DNA of 64,000 nucleotides, taken from contig NZ_JAUETR010000001.1 in NCBI RefSeq assembly GCF_032484785.1, forward strand, positions 310,001 through 374,000, read 5' to 3'. Below are positions 53,234 through 62,147 of this stretch, one piece after another. The notes under the pieces are model-generated. The model made no database searches. It saw only the letters and a list, made by a program, of their open reading frames with translations, and was not told the origin of the DNA. Position 1 is the first letter of the stretch, and every line of letters starts with the position of its first letter. Made by a program: the position numbers and the translations under genes. The DNA is from Bradyrhizobium sp. SZCCHNS1050 (GTDB lineage Bacteria > Pseudomonadota > Alphaproteobacteria > Rhizobiales > Xanthobacteraceae).

Positions 53234-53926
53234 TCAGCGCGCCGGCTCCGGCCCCGCGAGGCGCACGCCGAGCGCCAGCGCGGCAATGACCGGCGGCACG
53301 ACGAAACACCAGCTCCCCAGGCGCATGAACAGCAGCGCGGCGGCGCCGCAGCCGAGCGCAAAGGCGAGCACGTTGATGGCCATCTGCATGAGCCGCGCCG
53401 GCGGCGGCGCTTGGCCCTTGTCGCCGACATAGATCCTGTCGGCGAGATCGATCATCACCTGCGTCGTGGTGCCGGTCATCAGGGTCGAAGGCGGCGAACT
53501 CGGCAGATGGATCCGGTGCACGGCATTCTGGATCGCCATCGCCGCGACCAGCACCATGCCGGTGATGATCGCCTCGCGGCTGTCGCCGTCATGGAACGGG
53601 CCGAAATGGATGGCGAGCACGGCACCGAGCATGAGCAGCACCAGCTTGACGCCGATCAGGACCTCGAAGGCGCGTGACCACCGCCGGGACAGCAAGGTCC
53701 CGGCCAGCCGCGTCGCGATCACGACCACGCAGAACACCGGCAGCGCCAGCAGCTTGGCGATCGCGCCCGAGGTCCCGAGTGCCAGCGCCGCGCCGAACGT
53801 CACGAAGTTGCCGGTGACATGCGCCGTGAACAGGCCCTGCAGCGCCAGGAACCCGGCGGTGTCGACATAGCCGGCGTTGACGCTGAGCAGCAGCGGCACC
53901 ACGTTGCGGGACTCGAATTGCGACAT
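53234..53926 (-). CDS. DUF1275 (YoaK-type) membrane protein
   Basis: The 230-residue protein has six membrane segments and the DUF1275 sequence 'VNAGYVDTAGFLALQGLFTA', 'HVTGNFVTFGAAL' and 'LMTGTTTQVMIDLADRI'. The family is uncharacterised. It lies 19 bp after the porin stop and is the last gene of the nine-gene minus-strand operon. Confidence 0.86.
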   Translation of the reverse strand: MSQFESRNVVPLLLSVNAGYVDTAGFLALQGLFTAHVTGNFVTFGAALALGTSGAIAKLLALPVFCVVVIATRLAGTLLSRRWSRAFEVLIGVKLVLLMLGAVLAIHFGPFHDGDSREAIITGMVLVAAMAIQNAVHRIHLPSSPPSTLMTGTTTQVMIDLADRIYVGDKGQAPPPARLMQMAINVLAFALGCGAAALLFMRLGSWCFVVPPVIAALALGVRLAGPEPAR

Positions 53927-53945
53927 GTCGTCCTACTTTCGTTGC

Positions 53946-55349
53946 TCAGAGCGCGTATTTCAATTCGATGCCGATGTAGTCGGAGTCATGGCCGCCGGCG
54001 CGGCGCAGCGTATCGCCGATCTCATAGTGCACGGCTTCCAACGCTCCGGTGAGGTTGGCGTTGAAGCGATAGTCGGCGCGCAACTGCGCATAGACGCCGG
54101 ACCACGAGCTGCCCTGCCCCGCAGTGCCGGCGACCGCGACATTGGGCTGGACGTAGATCGCGTCCGCATTGGTCGCGCGCCATTGCAGGCCGATCGCGGC
54201 CATGAATGACAGCGCGGCGGTCGGATTCACCGTCAGCGACGGCTTGAGATGGATCAGGTTGGTGTAGCCGGTGAAGCCGGCCAGCGTGAAGTAATAGCCG
54301 TTCGGGAACAGCGGATTGAAGGTCTCGATCCTGTTGTCGCCGGGATGGCGGTCGCCGGAGGCGCCGTCGAGCTGAAGGCCGATGCGCGGCTGCCAGGCGA
54401 GGTCGGCGAAGGTGTAGCCGGCGCGGGCGCCGGCGCCCCAGGCGCGGATCTGCTTCGCCCCGACCGAGCCCGCCTGCCCCATCGCCTCGAGATCCCAGTC
54501 GAAGCCCGCGAGCTTGCCGGCGAAGCGGATGTCCAGCACGTGGCGCTGCTCGAGGCCGGCTGCGTCGAGGAAGCGCGCATTGTCGCGCTGATAGTAGGAA
54601 TAATACGACGACAGCTCGTTGGTGCCGAGCACCTGGCGCTCGACGCGGAAGGTGTGGAACAGGAACGATCCGTTCGACGTGTCGTCGAACGGACGCACCA
54701 GATTATATTGCACCGGCTGGCTGACGAAGCCGATGAAGCGCCATGGGCCGCTTTCCCAGTCGGCCCACAGCGCATCGAAGGACTGGCGCACGTTCGGTCC
54801 GTCGCGCGACGACACGAAGCGCTGCAGGTCGAAGTCGAAATCCTGCCGCCCGACCCGGGCCTTGAACGTGCCGCTGTCCGTCGTATTGACATAGGCGAGG
54901 AAGGCGAGCCGGAGGTCGAGCGGGTCCTGGTCGACGGACGTGATCTTGGCCTTGCCGAAGGCACGGTCGTCCTCCAGCTGGACGAACAGCTGCCAGTTCT
55001 CGTTGAGATGTGCGTCGGCATGGATCTGCAGCCGTTGCAGGAGATGCTGATAGGGTCGCGTTCCACCGATGCCGAAGCTCGCGGCATCCAGGCTCTCGAA
55101 CCGCTCGCGCAGGTTCATGCCGAACGAGACGTAGCTCTGCGGATGGTCCTGCTGCAGCGGGATGTACTTGATCGGATCTGATGGCGCCGTGCGCAGCGCC
55201 GGATCGGCCAGCACCGACCAGTCCTCCTGCCAGCGGTTGGTGCGGATCGCCGGACGCGAGGCGTTGTCCTCGGCGAAAGCTGGCGTGGCTGCACACAGCG
55301 CGCCGAGCAGCGTACTCGCGACCAGGGTCTTTCTCAGGAGCCACGCCAT
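53946..55349 (-). CDS. alginate-export-type outer membrane porin
   Basis: The 467-residue protein has a signal peptide (KTLVASTLLGALCAATPAFA) and an alternating beta-barrel rich in aromatics. The AlgE-like domain includes 'YVSFGMNLRERFESLDAASF' and 'VGRQDFDFDLQRFVSSRDGP'. It ends in a C-terminal barrel strand (YIGIELKYAL). It probably passes an anionic organic compound into the periplasm. It is eighth in the nine-gene operon, between the VOC and DUF1275 genes. Confidence 0.86.
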   Translation of the reverse strand: MAWLLRKTLVASTLLGALCAATPAFAEDNASRPAIRTNRWQEDWSVLADPALRTAPSDPIKYIPLQQDHPQSYVSFGMNLRERFESLDAASFGIGGTRPYQHLLQRLQIHADAHLNENWQLFVQLEDDRAFGKAKITSVDQDPLDLRLAFLAYVNTTDSGTFKARVGRQDFDFDLQRFVSSRDGPNVRQSFDALWADWESGPWRFIGFVSQPVQYNLVRPFDDTSNGSFLFHTFRVERQVLGTNELSSYYSYYQRDNARFLDAAGLEQRHVLDIRFAGKLAGFDWDLEAMGQAGSVGAKQIRAWGAGARAGYTFADLAWQPRIGLQLDGASGDRHPGDNRIETFNPLFPNGYYFTLAGFTGYTNLIHLKPSLTVNPTAALSFMAAIGLQWRATNADAIYVQPNVAVAGTAGQGSSWSGVYAQLRADYRFNANLTGALEAVHYEIGDTLRRAGGHDSDYIGIELKYAL

Positions 55350-55379
55350 CCATGACCTCTCAGGAATCGCCGCAGCATC

Positions 55380-56270
55380 CTACTTCAATGGCGCATGAAT
55401 CTCCGCGACATAGCCGCCGGGGAACTGCACCAGTGCCTGCTCGCGTCTGTCCGAGTTGAACGGCTCGACCAGCACGGTGGCGCCCGCTGCTTTTGCCTTG
55501 TCGAGCGTGGCCTTGAGATCAGTCACCTCGTAGCCGGTCGTCTCGCGTCCGAACGGATACGGCAGATGGCCGTCGGTGACGAGCACGGTCATGCGGCCGA
55601 ACACCGACGCGATGCGGATGCGCCGATAGTGATCATTCGGACGGCCGATCTCGACGCCCGGCGCCCTTGGGTCATCGGAGATGACCTTGCCCTTGGAGAA
55701 GCGCAGGAAGGCGCGCGTGAAGGTCTCGGCGCGGTCGGCTGATACATAGACGCGATTCTCCGGAACGGTGTCGAACGCCGGATAGGACGGCTTGGTCGTG
55801 TGCCAGTATAGCTGCATGTTGACGCCGCCCGGCCATTGGATCACGGCATCACGTCCGATCGGATCGGGGAATGGCGCGACCAGCACGTCGGCGCCGGCGG
55901 CCTTGGCCGCCTCGATCGCCGCGTCCAGATCGGTGACCAGATAGCCGGTGCGTTCGGCCCCGAACGGATACGGAATTCCGGTCTTGAAGCCGAACAGCGA
56001 GACCGTGCCGACTGGCGTCTGCAACAGCTGCGAGGTCGTGCTGCTCGGAGCAGGCGTCACCGTCGCAACCACCTGCTTGGTGCTCTGGCCGCCGAAGGTG
56101 GCGAGGAAGCTGGTGACGAACTTCTCGACGTCGTCCGGCGCGACATAGACATGCGTGGTGTCGTATTGCGCGCCCACGCCGATCAGCGGCGGCGCGTCCT
56201 TGGCGAGAGCGGGCGCGGCGAGCAGCGTGGTGGCGATGACGGCGCCGAGCAGATGACGGGAACGGACCAT
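55380..56270 (-). CDS. secreted VOC/glyoxalase-like protein
   Basis: The 296-residue protein has a signal peptide (HLLGAVIATTLLAAPALA) and two repeats of a glyoxalase/VOC module ('YPFGAERTGYLVTDLDAAI' and 'YPFGRETTGYEVTDLKATL'). Both end in phrases like VIQWPGGVNMQLY and LVQFPGGYVAEIH. Periplasmic location is unusual for VOC proteins, which are mainly cytoplasmic. Likely metal ligands are His and Glu, not all certain. GAGGTCGTC precedes ATG 56270. Confidence 0.83.
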   Translation of the reverse strand: MVRSRHLLGAVIATTLLAAPALAKDAPPLIGVGAQYDTTHVYVAPDDVEKFVTSFLATFGGQSTKQVVATVTPAPSSTTSQLLQTPVGTVSLFGFKTGIPYPFGAERTGYLVTDLDAAIEAAKAAGADVLVAPFPDPIGRDAVIQWPGGVNMQLYWHTTKPSYPAFDTVPENRVYVSADRAETFTRAFLRFSKGKVISDDPRAPGVEIGRPNDHYRRIRIASVFGRMTVLVTDGHLPYPFGRETTGYEVTDLKATLDKAKAAGATVLVEPFNSDRREQALVQFPGGYVAEIHAPLK

Positions 56271-56296
56271 GACGACCTCGAATGAGCAGATGTGGA

Positions 56297-56713
56297 TCAA
56301 GCGCGGTGCGTGCGCCGGGAGATGATCGAGACGAGCACGAGGCCGGCGATCAGGCCGAGATGCTCGAAGAAGGCGTTCAGCGCCATGAACCGGTCATGGC
56401 CGGACATGTGCCAGAAATCGTTGGCGGCGAGCATCGCAACGAGCGTGAGCACGCCGAGCGCGCCGGCGCCGAGCCAGACGAACCGGTTCGCGATGACGAG
56501 CACCGAGCCGATCAGCTCGACGGCGATCGCGGCCGCCGCCCACAGCGCCGCCGGCTGCAGGCCGAAATGCGCCTGCTCGGCAATCGCGCTTGGGAAGTCC
56601 ATGAACTTCTGGACGCCGCCGATCAGATAGGCTGAAACCAGCGCGACCCGCGCCGCGTGCCACAGCCAGCGCCAGTCGAGCACCGCGGCGATCGGCCGTG
56701 GCGTGTCGGACAT
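56297..56713 (-). CDS. DoxX-like membrane protein
   Basis: The 138-residue protein has four membrane segments and DoxX-type features ('SAYLIGGVQKFMDFPSAIAE', 'VELIGSVLVIANRF', 'NAFFEHLGLIAGLVLV'). DoxX/DoxD proteins act as small quinone-interacting or scaffold membrane subunits; here a redox link with another enzyme of the operon is possible. The start is ambiguous between 56713 and 56722 (next to the upstream stop). Confidence 0.78.
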   Translation of the reverse strand: MSDTPRPIAAVLDWRWLWHAARVALVSAYLIGGVQKFMDFPSAIAEQAHFGLQPAALWAAAAIAVELIGSVLVIANRFVWLGAGALGVLTLVAMLAANDFWHMSGHDRFMALNAFFEHLGLIAGLVLVSIISRRTHRA

Positions 56714-56723
56714 CCCCGCCATC

Positions 56724-58601
56724 TCAGACCGCCCAGCAGGCGCAGCCGAGCGCACCCCAGAAGCTCTTGAGATCGGAGACCGGCAGGCTGGAGGACCATG
56801 CCCGCGCGTGGTCATGGCCGTGCACGCCGCATCCGCTGGCGCAGCCGCACATCTGCATCGCCTGGGCGCGGACGCCGCCGTGATCGTCCTTCTCCAGCCA
56901 GGCGCCGTAGCCGCCGAAGCGGCGCACCGGCGACCACTCCGGCATGGCCGGCGGCGGAGCCGCGTCGTCCAGCGGCTTGAACGCGGCGGCGGCGTAGACG
57001 ATGCGGCCACCGACCATGGTGAGGTCGCTGGTGATGTCGGCGATCTCGGCCTCCGCACAGGAGAAGAAGTCGCGATCCGGCACGATCAAATCGGCGAACT
57101 GCCCGACCGCAATGCGGCCCTTCCTGCCTTCTTCGTTGGAGAACCAGGTGACGTTCTCGGTCCACATCCTGAGCGCGGTCTCGCGATCGAGGCAGTTGCG
57201 CTGCGGATACAGCCGCAGGCCACCGACGGTGCGGCCGGTCACCAGCCACGACAGCGACACCCAGGGGTTATAGGAAGCGACGCGGGTCGCGTCGGTGCCG
57301 GCGGAGACCTTGACGCCCTTGTCGAGGATCTTCTTCACCGGCGGCGTCGCCTCGGCCGCGCCGAAGCCGTAGCGCTCGACGAAGTACTCGCCCTGATAGG
57401 CCATGCGGTGCTGCACGGCGACGCCGCCGCCGAGCGCCGCGATGCGGTCGATCGATTGGTCCGAGATCGTTTCGGCATGGTCGAAGAACCAGTGCAGACC
57501 CTTGAGCGGCGTATCCTGGTTGACTTTCTCGAACACGTCGAGCGCGCGCGAAATGGTCTCGTCATAGGTCGCGTGCAGCCGCCACGGCCACTTGTTCTGG
57601 ACCAGGATGCGCACGACCTCCTCGAGCTCGCCTTCCATCTCGGCCGGCATGTCCGGCCGCGGTACGCGAAAATCCTCGAAATCGGCGGCAGAGAACACCA
57701 GCATCTCGCCGGCGCCGTTGTGGCGGAAATAGTCGTTGCCCTGCTTGTAGGTCGAGCTCTGCGTCCAGCGCAGGAAGTCGTCTCTCTCGCCCTTTGGCTT
57801 CTGGGTAAACAGATTGTAGGCGAGCCGGATCGTGAGCTCGCCGTCATCGGCCAGCTTCTGGATCACGGCGTAGTCGTCCGGATAGTTCTGGAAGCCGCCG
57901 CCGGCATCGATCGCACCGGTGACGCCGAGCCGATTCAGCTCGCGCATGAAGTGCCGCGTCGAGTTGAGCTGATAGTCGAACGGCAGCTTTGGACCCTTGG
58001 CCAGCGTCGCGTAGAGAATCGCCGCATTCGGCTTGGCGAGCAGCAAGCCGGTCGGATTGCCCTGTGCGTCACGCGCGATCTCGCCGCCTGGCGGCTGCGG
58101 CGTATCCTTGTCGTAGCCGACGGCACGCAGCGCGGCGCCGTTCAGGATGGCGCGGTCGTACAGGTGTAGCAGAAACACCGGGGTATCAGGCGCCACCGCG
58201 TTCAGTTCGTCGATGCTCGGCAGGCGCTTTTCGGCGAACTGATGCTCGGTGAAGCCGCCGACCACGCGCACCCATTGCGGCGGCGGTGTGATGGCGACCT
58301 GGGCCTTGAGCATCGCCATCGCGTCCGCGAGCGAGCGCACGCCGTCCCAGCGCAGCTCCATGTTGAAGTTGAGCCCGCCGCGGATGATGTGCAGGTGATT
58401 GTCGATCAGCCCCGGCAGCACGCGACGGCCCTTGAGATCGATGATCTTCGTTCGGGGACCGGCGAGCTTCATCACGTCCTGCTCGTGGCCGACCGCGGTG
58501 AAGGCGCCGTCCTTGATCGCCACCGCGCTCGCCGTGGGATTGGACCGATCGAGCGTCGTGAACAGGCCGCGATGGAGGATGAGATCGGGGTAATCGCTCA
58601 T
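56724..58601 (-). CDS. YtcJ-like metal-dependent amidohydrolase with Cys-rich tail
   Basis: The 625-residue amidohydrolase has the metal motif 'LIDNHLHIIRGG' (HxH), the later His in 'WFFDHAETIS' and 'AVQHRMAYQ', and the final catalytic Asp in SAGTDATRV. It matches the YtcJ group that opens cyclic amides or esters. The C-terminal 40 residues are unusual and Cys/His-rich ('MCGCASGCGVHGHDHA', ending LGCACWAV), beyond the amidohydrolase fold. It starts 4 bp inside the XapX stop (ATGA). It is the central enzyme of the nine-gene operon. Confidence 0.88.
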   Translation of the reverse strand: MSDYPDLILHRGLFTTLDRSNPTASAVAIKDGAFTAVGHEQDVMKLAGPRTKIIDLKGRRVLPGLIDNHLHIIRGGLNFNMELRWDGVRSLADAMAMLKAQVAITPPPQWVRVVGGFTEHQFAEKRLPSIDELNAVAPDTPVFLLHLYDRAILNGAALRAVGYDKDTPQPPGGEIARDAQGNPTGLLLAKPNAAILYATLAKGPKLPFDYQLNSTRHFMRELNRLGVTGAIDAGGGFQNYPDDYAVIQKLADDGELTIRLAYNLFTQKPKGERDDFLRWTQSSTYKQGNDYFRHNGAGEMLVFSAADFEDFRVPRPDMPAEMEGELEEVVRILVQNKWPWRLHATYDETISRALDVFEKVNQDTPLKGLHWFFDHAETISDQSIDRIAALGGGVAVQHRMAYQGEYFVERYGFGAAEATPPVKKILDKGVKVSAGTDATRVASYNPWVSLSWLVTGRTVGGLRLYPQRNCLDRETALRMWTENVTWFSNEEGRKGRIAVGQFADLIVPDRDFFSCAEAEIADITSDLTMVGGRIVYAAAAFKPLDDAAPPPAMPEWSPVRRFGGYGAWLEKDDHGGVRAQAMQMCGCASGCGVHGHDHARAWSSSLPVSDLKSFWGALGCACWAV

Positions 58602-58885
58602 GAGGCCTTCTCATTCTGCACAGTAGAATTGGTCGTCTCTGCCCGGCCGTGGTGGCCAGGCAGCAGGCCGAAGATGTGCGTGGCGCAGGCCGCCTTCTGC
58701 CACGCGGCAGCAAGCGTGGTCCCGTTCAGGAGCTGCTTGCCCACGGGGATCACCTGCTCTCCGACGAGGATGCCGAGCAGGCCGACCAGCGCCACCAATG
58801 GCGGCGCCGGCGAGCGGACCTGAAGCAGGCTGTAGATCACGCCGACCAGCAGCCCTGCCCCGAGCGAAAACAGATAGATCTTCAT
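58598..58885 (-). CDS. XapX-domain small membrane protein
   Basis: The 95-residue protein has the XapX sequence 'YLFSLGAGLLVGVIYSLLQV' and 'APPLVALVGLLGILVGEQV' (two membrane segments). A polar tail with 'ACATHIFGLLPGHHGRAE' follows. XapX proteins are small, unassigned, and often encoded next to amidohydrolases or isochorismatase-like enzymes. It overlaps the amidohydrolase start by 4 bp and follows the isochorismatase-like gene by 14 bp. ATG 58885 starts the conserved region. Confidence 0.84.
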   Translation of the reverse strand: MKIYLFSLGAGLLVGVIYSLLQVRSPAPPLVALVGLLGILVGEQVIPVGKQLLNGTTLAAAWQKAACATHIFGLLPGHHGRAETTNSTVQNEKAS

Positions 58886-58899
58886 CGTTCGTCCCGGGA

Positions 58900-59544
58900 C
58901 TACTTGGCCCCGCCCTCCGAGGCGTGCTCTCCAAGCGCCCATTTGGAGAAGCGGATCTGGATGCCGTAGGGCGAATGCGCCTTCAGGATCTCCATCATGC
59001 CGTCATAGGTCTCGGCACGCGCCCAGTCCTGCTGCAGCTCGAAGGCGAACTGGCACGAGGTGATCGGCACCGCGCCGGCCTGCACCGCGCGGTCCATCGC
59101 CCTGTTGTGCGCTTCGAGTGACAGGTCGCCGCAGGCATCGGCCGGGATGTAGATCTCATAGCCTTCGCGCAGCATGTCGAGCGTCGGGAACAGCACACAG
59201 GCCTCGGTCCAGAGTCCCGCGATGATGAACTTCTTGCGACCGGTGGCAGCGACCTGCTTGCGGAAGCCGGCATCGAGCCAGGAGTTCATCGCCGTGCGGT
59301 CGACGATGTCGTGCTCTGGAAACAGCTCGGTCACCTCCGGCATGAAGGGACCGGAGAACGAGTCCTTGGCGACCGTGGTGAGCACGGTCGGAATCTTGAA
59401 CAGCTTGGCCGCCTTGGCGACGATCTGGATGTTGTTGAACACGCCGAGGCGGTCATGAGACTGCACGCCCTGATACATCGCGGGCTGATAGTCGATCAAC
59501 GCCACGGCGCAGTTCTGCGGGGTCAGCATTTCGAGCTTGGACAC
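58900..59544 (-). CDS. isochorismatase-like cysteine hydrolase (YcaC type)
   Basis: The 214-residue enzyme has the triad residues D18 (VALIDYQPAMYQG), a central Lys and C116 (GLWTEACVLFPTLD). The length and 'PADACGDLSLEAHNRAMDRA' match YcaC-like hydrolases, cytoplasmic enzymes cutting amides such as nicotinamide-like or formamide-type compounds. In this operon it probably acts on a cleavage product of the amidohydrolase substrate. AGGAGAAC precedes the ATG. Confidence 0.88.
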   Translation of the reverse strand: MSKLEMLTPQNCAVALIDYQPAMYQGVQSHDRLGVFNNIQIVAKAAKLFKIPTVLTTVAKDSFSGPFMPEVTELFPEHDIVDRTAMNSWLDAGFRKQVAATGRKKFIIAGLWTEACVLFPTLDMLREGYEIYIPADACGDLSLEAHNRAMDRAVQAGAVPITSCQFAFELQQDWARAETYDGMMEILKAHSPYGIQIRFSKWALGEHASEGGAK

Positions 59545-59571
59545 GAGGTTCTCCTTGAAGGGTCGAATCGA

Positions 59572-60084
59572 TCAGGTGAGAGAAGCTCGCGGCGCCAGCG
59601 TGGTTGGCGCGAAACGCCGCCACGAGAAGACACCGAAAGCAATGAAAAGAGCGAGCGTGACGAGCTGAGCTGCGGCGAACGGCGGCTCGCTCTGCGTCGG
59701 CGCCAGGACATTGAGCACGCCGATCTTCTGGAACGACTGCACGATCGCGACGAAGACGTTGAGATAGAGCGAGAGCAGCGCGGTGACGACGTAGACCCGT
59801 CGCCACCATCCCGACAGCGCGAACGCATAGAGTGCGACGCTGGCCGCAATCAACAGCGCGAGCAGGATGATGCCGATGATGCGCGGCGGGTCGAGACCGA
59901 ACGGCGGCAGCGGAAAGCCGGTCACGCCGGTGAGGAAGGTCGTGACCAGGAACAGCGCCGCCCAGGCCGCCAGATGGCGGCCTGCCATCATGCCGGCGAG
60001 CATGACGAGCCCGGTCGCGATTCCGATCAGGCTCAGCACCACGTGGATCTGAAGAAACAGGGCCGTCGGAATTCCCCAGGTCAT
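59572..60084 (-). CDS. hypothetical four-segment membrane protein
   Basis: The 170-residue protein has about five hydrophobic segments ('LFLQIHVVLSLIGIATGLVM', 'LFLVTTFLTGVTGFPLPPF', 'IIGIILLALLIAASVALYAF', 'VYVVTALLSLYLNVFVAIV' and a C-terminal one). I do not recognise a family. It is spaced 15 bp after the alpha/beta hydrolase and 27 bp before the YcaC-like gene, so it is part of the operon. It may be a transporter component or redox anchor; nothing in the sequence decides this. Confidence 0.7.
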   Translation of the reverse strand: MTWGIPTALFLQIHVVLSLIGIATGLVMLAGMMAGRHLAAWAALFLVTTFLTGVTGFPLPPFGLDPPRIIGIILLALLIAASVALYAFALSGWWRRVYVVTALLSLYLNVFVAIVQSFQKIGVLNVLAPTQSEPPFAAAQLVTLALFIAFGVFSWRRFAPTTLAPRASLT

Positions 60085-60099
60085 GCAAGCCTCCTCTGA

Positions 60100-60924
60100 T
60101 CAGCCCTTGATGAAGGACAGCAGGTCGGCGTTGATGGTCTCCGCCTCCGTGGTCGGCATGCCGTGCGGAAAGCCCTTGTAGGTCTTCAGCACGCCGTTCT
60201 TCAGTAGCCTGGCCGACAGCGGCGCGGAATCCGCGTAAGGCACGATCTGGTCGTCCTCGCTATGCATGACCAGCACCGGCAAGGTGATCTTCTTGAGATC
60301 CTCGGTGAAGTCGGTCTGCGAGAAGGCGACGACGCCGTCGTAGTGCGCCTTGGCGCTGCCCATCATGCCCTGCCGCCACCAGTTCTGGATCACGGCCTCG
60401 GACGGCTTGGCGCCGGGCTTGTTGTAGCCGTAGAACGGCCCAGCGGCGACGTCGCGATAGAATTCCGCGCGGCGCGTGGCGACCTGGGTCTGAAAGTCGT
60501 CGAACACCGACTTCGGCAGCCCGCCCGGATTGGCCGCGGTCTGCAGCATCAGCGGCGGCACCGCGGCGATGATGGCAGCCTTGGCCGCGCGGCTCTCGCC
60601 ATGGCGCGCGAGGTAATGCACCACCTCGCCGCCGCCCGTGGAATGGCCGACATGGATCGCGCGCTTGAGATCGAGATGCGCGGTCAAGGCCGCGAGATCG
60701 TCGGCATAGTGGTCCATGTCGTGACCGTCGGCGACCTGGGCCGAACGACCATGGCCGCGGCGATCATGGGCGATGACGCGAAAGCCGTGATTGAGGAAAA
60801 ACAGCATCTGCGCATCCCAATCATCCGCTGACAGCGGCCAGCCATGGCTGAACACGATCGGCTGGCCGGAGCCCCAATCCTTGTAGTAAATCTCTGTGCC
60901 GTCATTGGTTTTCAGAACGGGCAT
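60100..60924 (-). CDS. alpha/beta hydrolase (cofactor-free haloperoxidase type)
   Basis: The 274-residue protein has the nucleophile elbow 'GHSTGGGEVVHYLARHG', oxyanion region 'FSHGWPLSADDWDAQMLFFL', and catalytic Asp/His in 'MHSEDDQIVPYADSA' and 'GFPHGMP'. It resembles perhydrolases/esterases annotated as non-haem chloroperoxidase. It hydrolyses an ester or lactone; substrate unknown. GCAGGAGAAAATC precedes ATG 60924. It is first in the nine-gene operon and divergent from the AraC gene. Confidence 0.89.
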   Translation of the reverse strand: MPVLKTNDGTEIYYKDWGSGQPIVFSHGWPLSADDWDAQMLFFLNHGFRVIAHDRRGHGRSAQVADGHDMDHYADDLAALTAHLDLKRAIHVGHSTGGGEVVHYLARHGESRAAKAAIIAAVPPLMLQTAANPGGLPKSVFDDFQTQVATRRAEFYRDVAAGPFYGYNKPGAKPSEAVIQNWWRQGMMGSAKAHYDGVVAFSQTDFTEDLKKITLPVLVMHSEDDQIVPYADSAPLSARLLKNGVLKTYKGFPHGMPTTEAETINADLLSFIKG

Positions 60925-61007
60925 GATTTTCTCCTGCGCGCCAGCCATGCGGTCGCACCAACGAATTTCGTGTCGCGATCGCCAATACCCGGTGCTATGC
61001 AATCTCA

Positions 61008-61021
61008 TGTGCATCTGCACA
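61008..61021. promoter_or_regulatory. palindrome in AraC/operon divergent region
   Basis: The sequence tgtgca-tc-tgcaca has perfect 6-bp arms and lies in the 140-bp region between the alpha/beta hydrolase and AraC genes. It may be the operator that controls both. Confidence 0.5.
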
Positions 61022-61064
61022 ATGACCCGAGGAGGCCAAAGCACTGGCCCCAGAAGGCCAAGGG

Positions 61065-62114
61065 ATGGCTCAGCAGATTCGAACCACATCGTCGTCCTGG
61101 ATGCGCGGCGTCGCGACGACGCTGAACGAGCAAGGTCTGGATGCGGCTGCGCTGTTCGCCGACGTAGGCCTCTCGATCGACGATCTCGACGATTGCGATC
61201 GCCGCTGGCCGACCGAGGCGCTGAGCCGGTTGTGGATGCTGGCGGCCGAGCGTTCGGGCAATCCGGACATCGGGCTGGCAAAGCTCGATGCGCCGCGACC
61301 TGACAACTATGGCGTCGCCGGCTATGCCATGATGTCGAGCCCCACGCTCCTCGCCGGGCTGACGCGACTGATCCGCTACATGTGCCTGGTGAGCGACGCG
61401 GTGACCATCACGCTCGAGCAGGGCAATGGCGGCCGTTGGGTGCGGACCGACGTGTTCGGCGGTGAATGTCCGATTCCGCGGCAGCGCTATGACTACGGCG
61501 TCGTCAATCTGCTCAATCTATGCCGGTGGATGCTGGATCGTCCGCTGACGCCGCTCGCCACGCGTTTCTCGCATGCGGTGCCGCTGTCGATCGCGTGCTA
61601 CAACAGGGCGTTCCAATCCCCACTCGAATTCGATGCGCCATTCAACGGCTTCCTGGTGTCGGATCAGGATCTCGCCTGCAAGCTGACGACCTCGGCGCCC
61701 GAGCTTTCGGCAATCCACGATCGAATCGCCGACGAGGCGCTGGAGCGTCTGGTCAAGGCCGACACTGCGTACCGCGCCCGCGCCGCGATCGTCAGGCTGC
61801 TGCCCGACGGCAGCCCGCTGCGCTCGGCCATCGCAGCCGAGCTGGGCTTGAGCGACCGAACCTTCCAGCGCCGGCTGGCGGACGAAGGCCTCTCCTTCAG
61901 CGATCTCGTAGACGATGTCAGGCGCGAGCTCGCCCAGCGCCATCTCGCCGATTTCCGCATGACGCTCACCGACATCGGCTATCTGCTCGGCTATGCCGAC
62001 CAGAGCACCTTCTTCCGCGCATCCAATCGGTGGTTCGGCGAATCACCGGGCGAATACCGCTCGCGGCTGATGGAGGGCGTGCGGCGGGAAGTCGCTGTCG
62101 CGCGCGGACCATGA
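61065..62114 (+). CDS. AraC-family regulator of the divergent operon
   Basis: The 349-residue regulator has an N-terminal arabinose-binding-like domain (about 15-200, 'RRWPTEALSRLWMLAAERSG') and a C-terminal double HTH ('ELGLSDRTFQRRLADEGLSF', 'IGYLLGYADQSTFFRASNRW'). It is divergent from the nine-gene operon and is most likely its activator (inference). ATG 61065 begins the family similarity. It is followed by a convergent SnoaL-like gene. Confidence 0.9.
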   Translation: MAQQIRTTSSSWMRGVATTLNEQGLDAAALFADVGLSIDDLDDCDRRWPTEALSRLWMLAAERSGNPDIGLAKLDAPRPDNYGVAGYAMMSSPTLLAGLTRLIRYMCLVSDAVTITLEQGNGGRWVRTDVFGGECPIPRQRYDYGVVNLLNLCRWMLDRPLTPLATRFSHAVPLSIACYNRAFQSPLEFDAPFNGFLVSDQDLACKLTTSAPELSAIHDRIADEALERLVKADTAYRARAAIVRLLPDGSPLRSAIAAELGLSDRTFQRRLADEGLSFSDLVDDVRRELAQRHLADFRMTLTDIGYLLGYADQSTFFRASNRWFGESPGEYRSRLMEGVRREVAVARGP

Positions 62115-62147
62115 TCCGCCGGCGGGAGACGCCTTCAGGCGCGTTCT

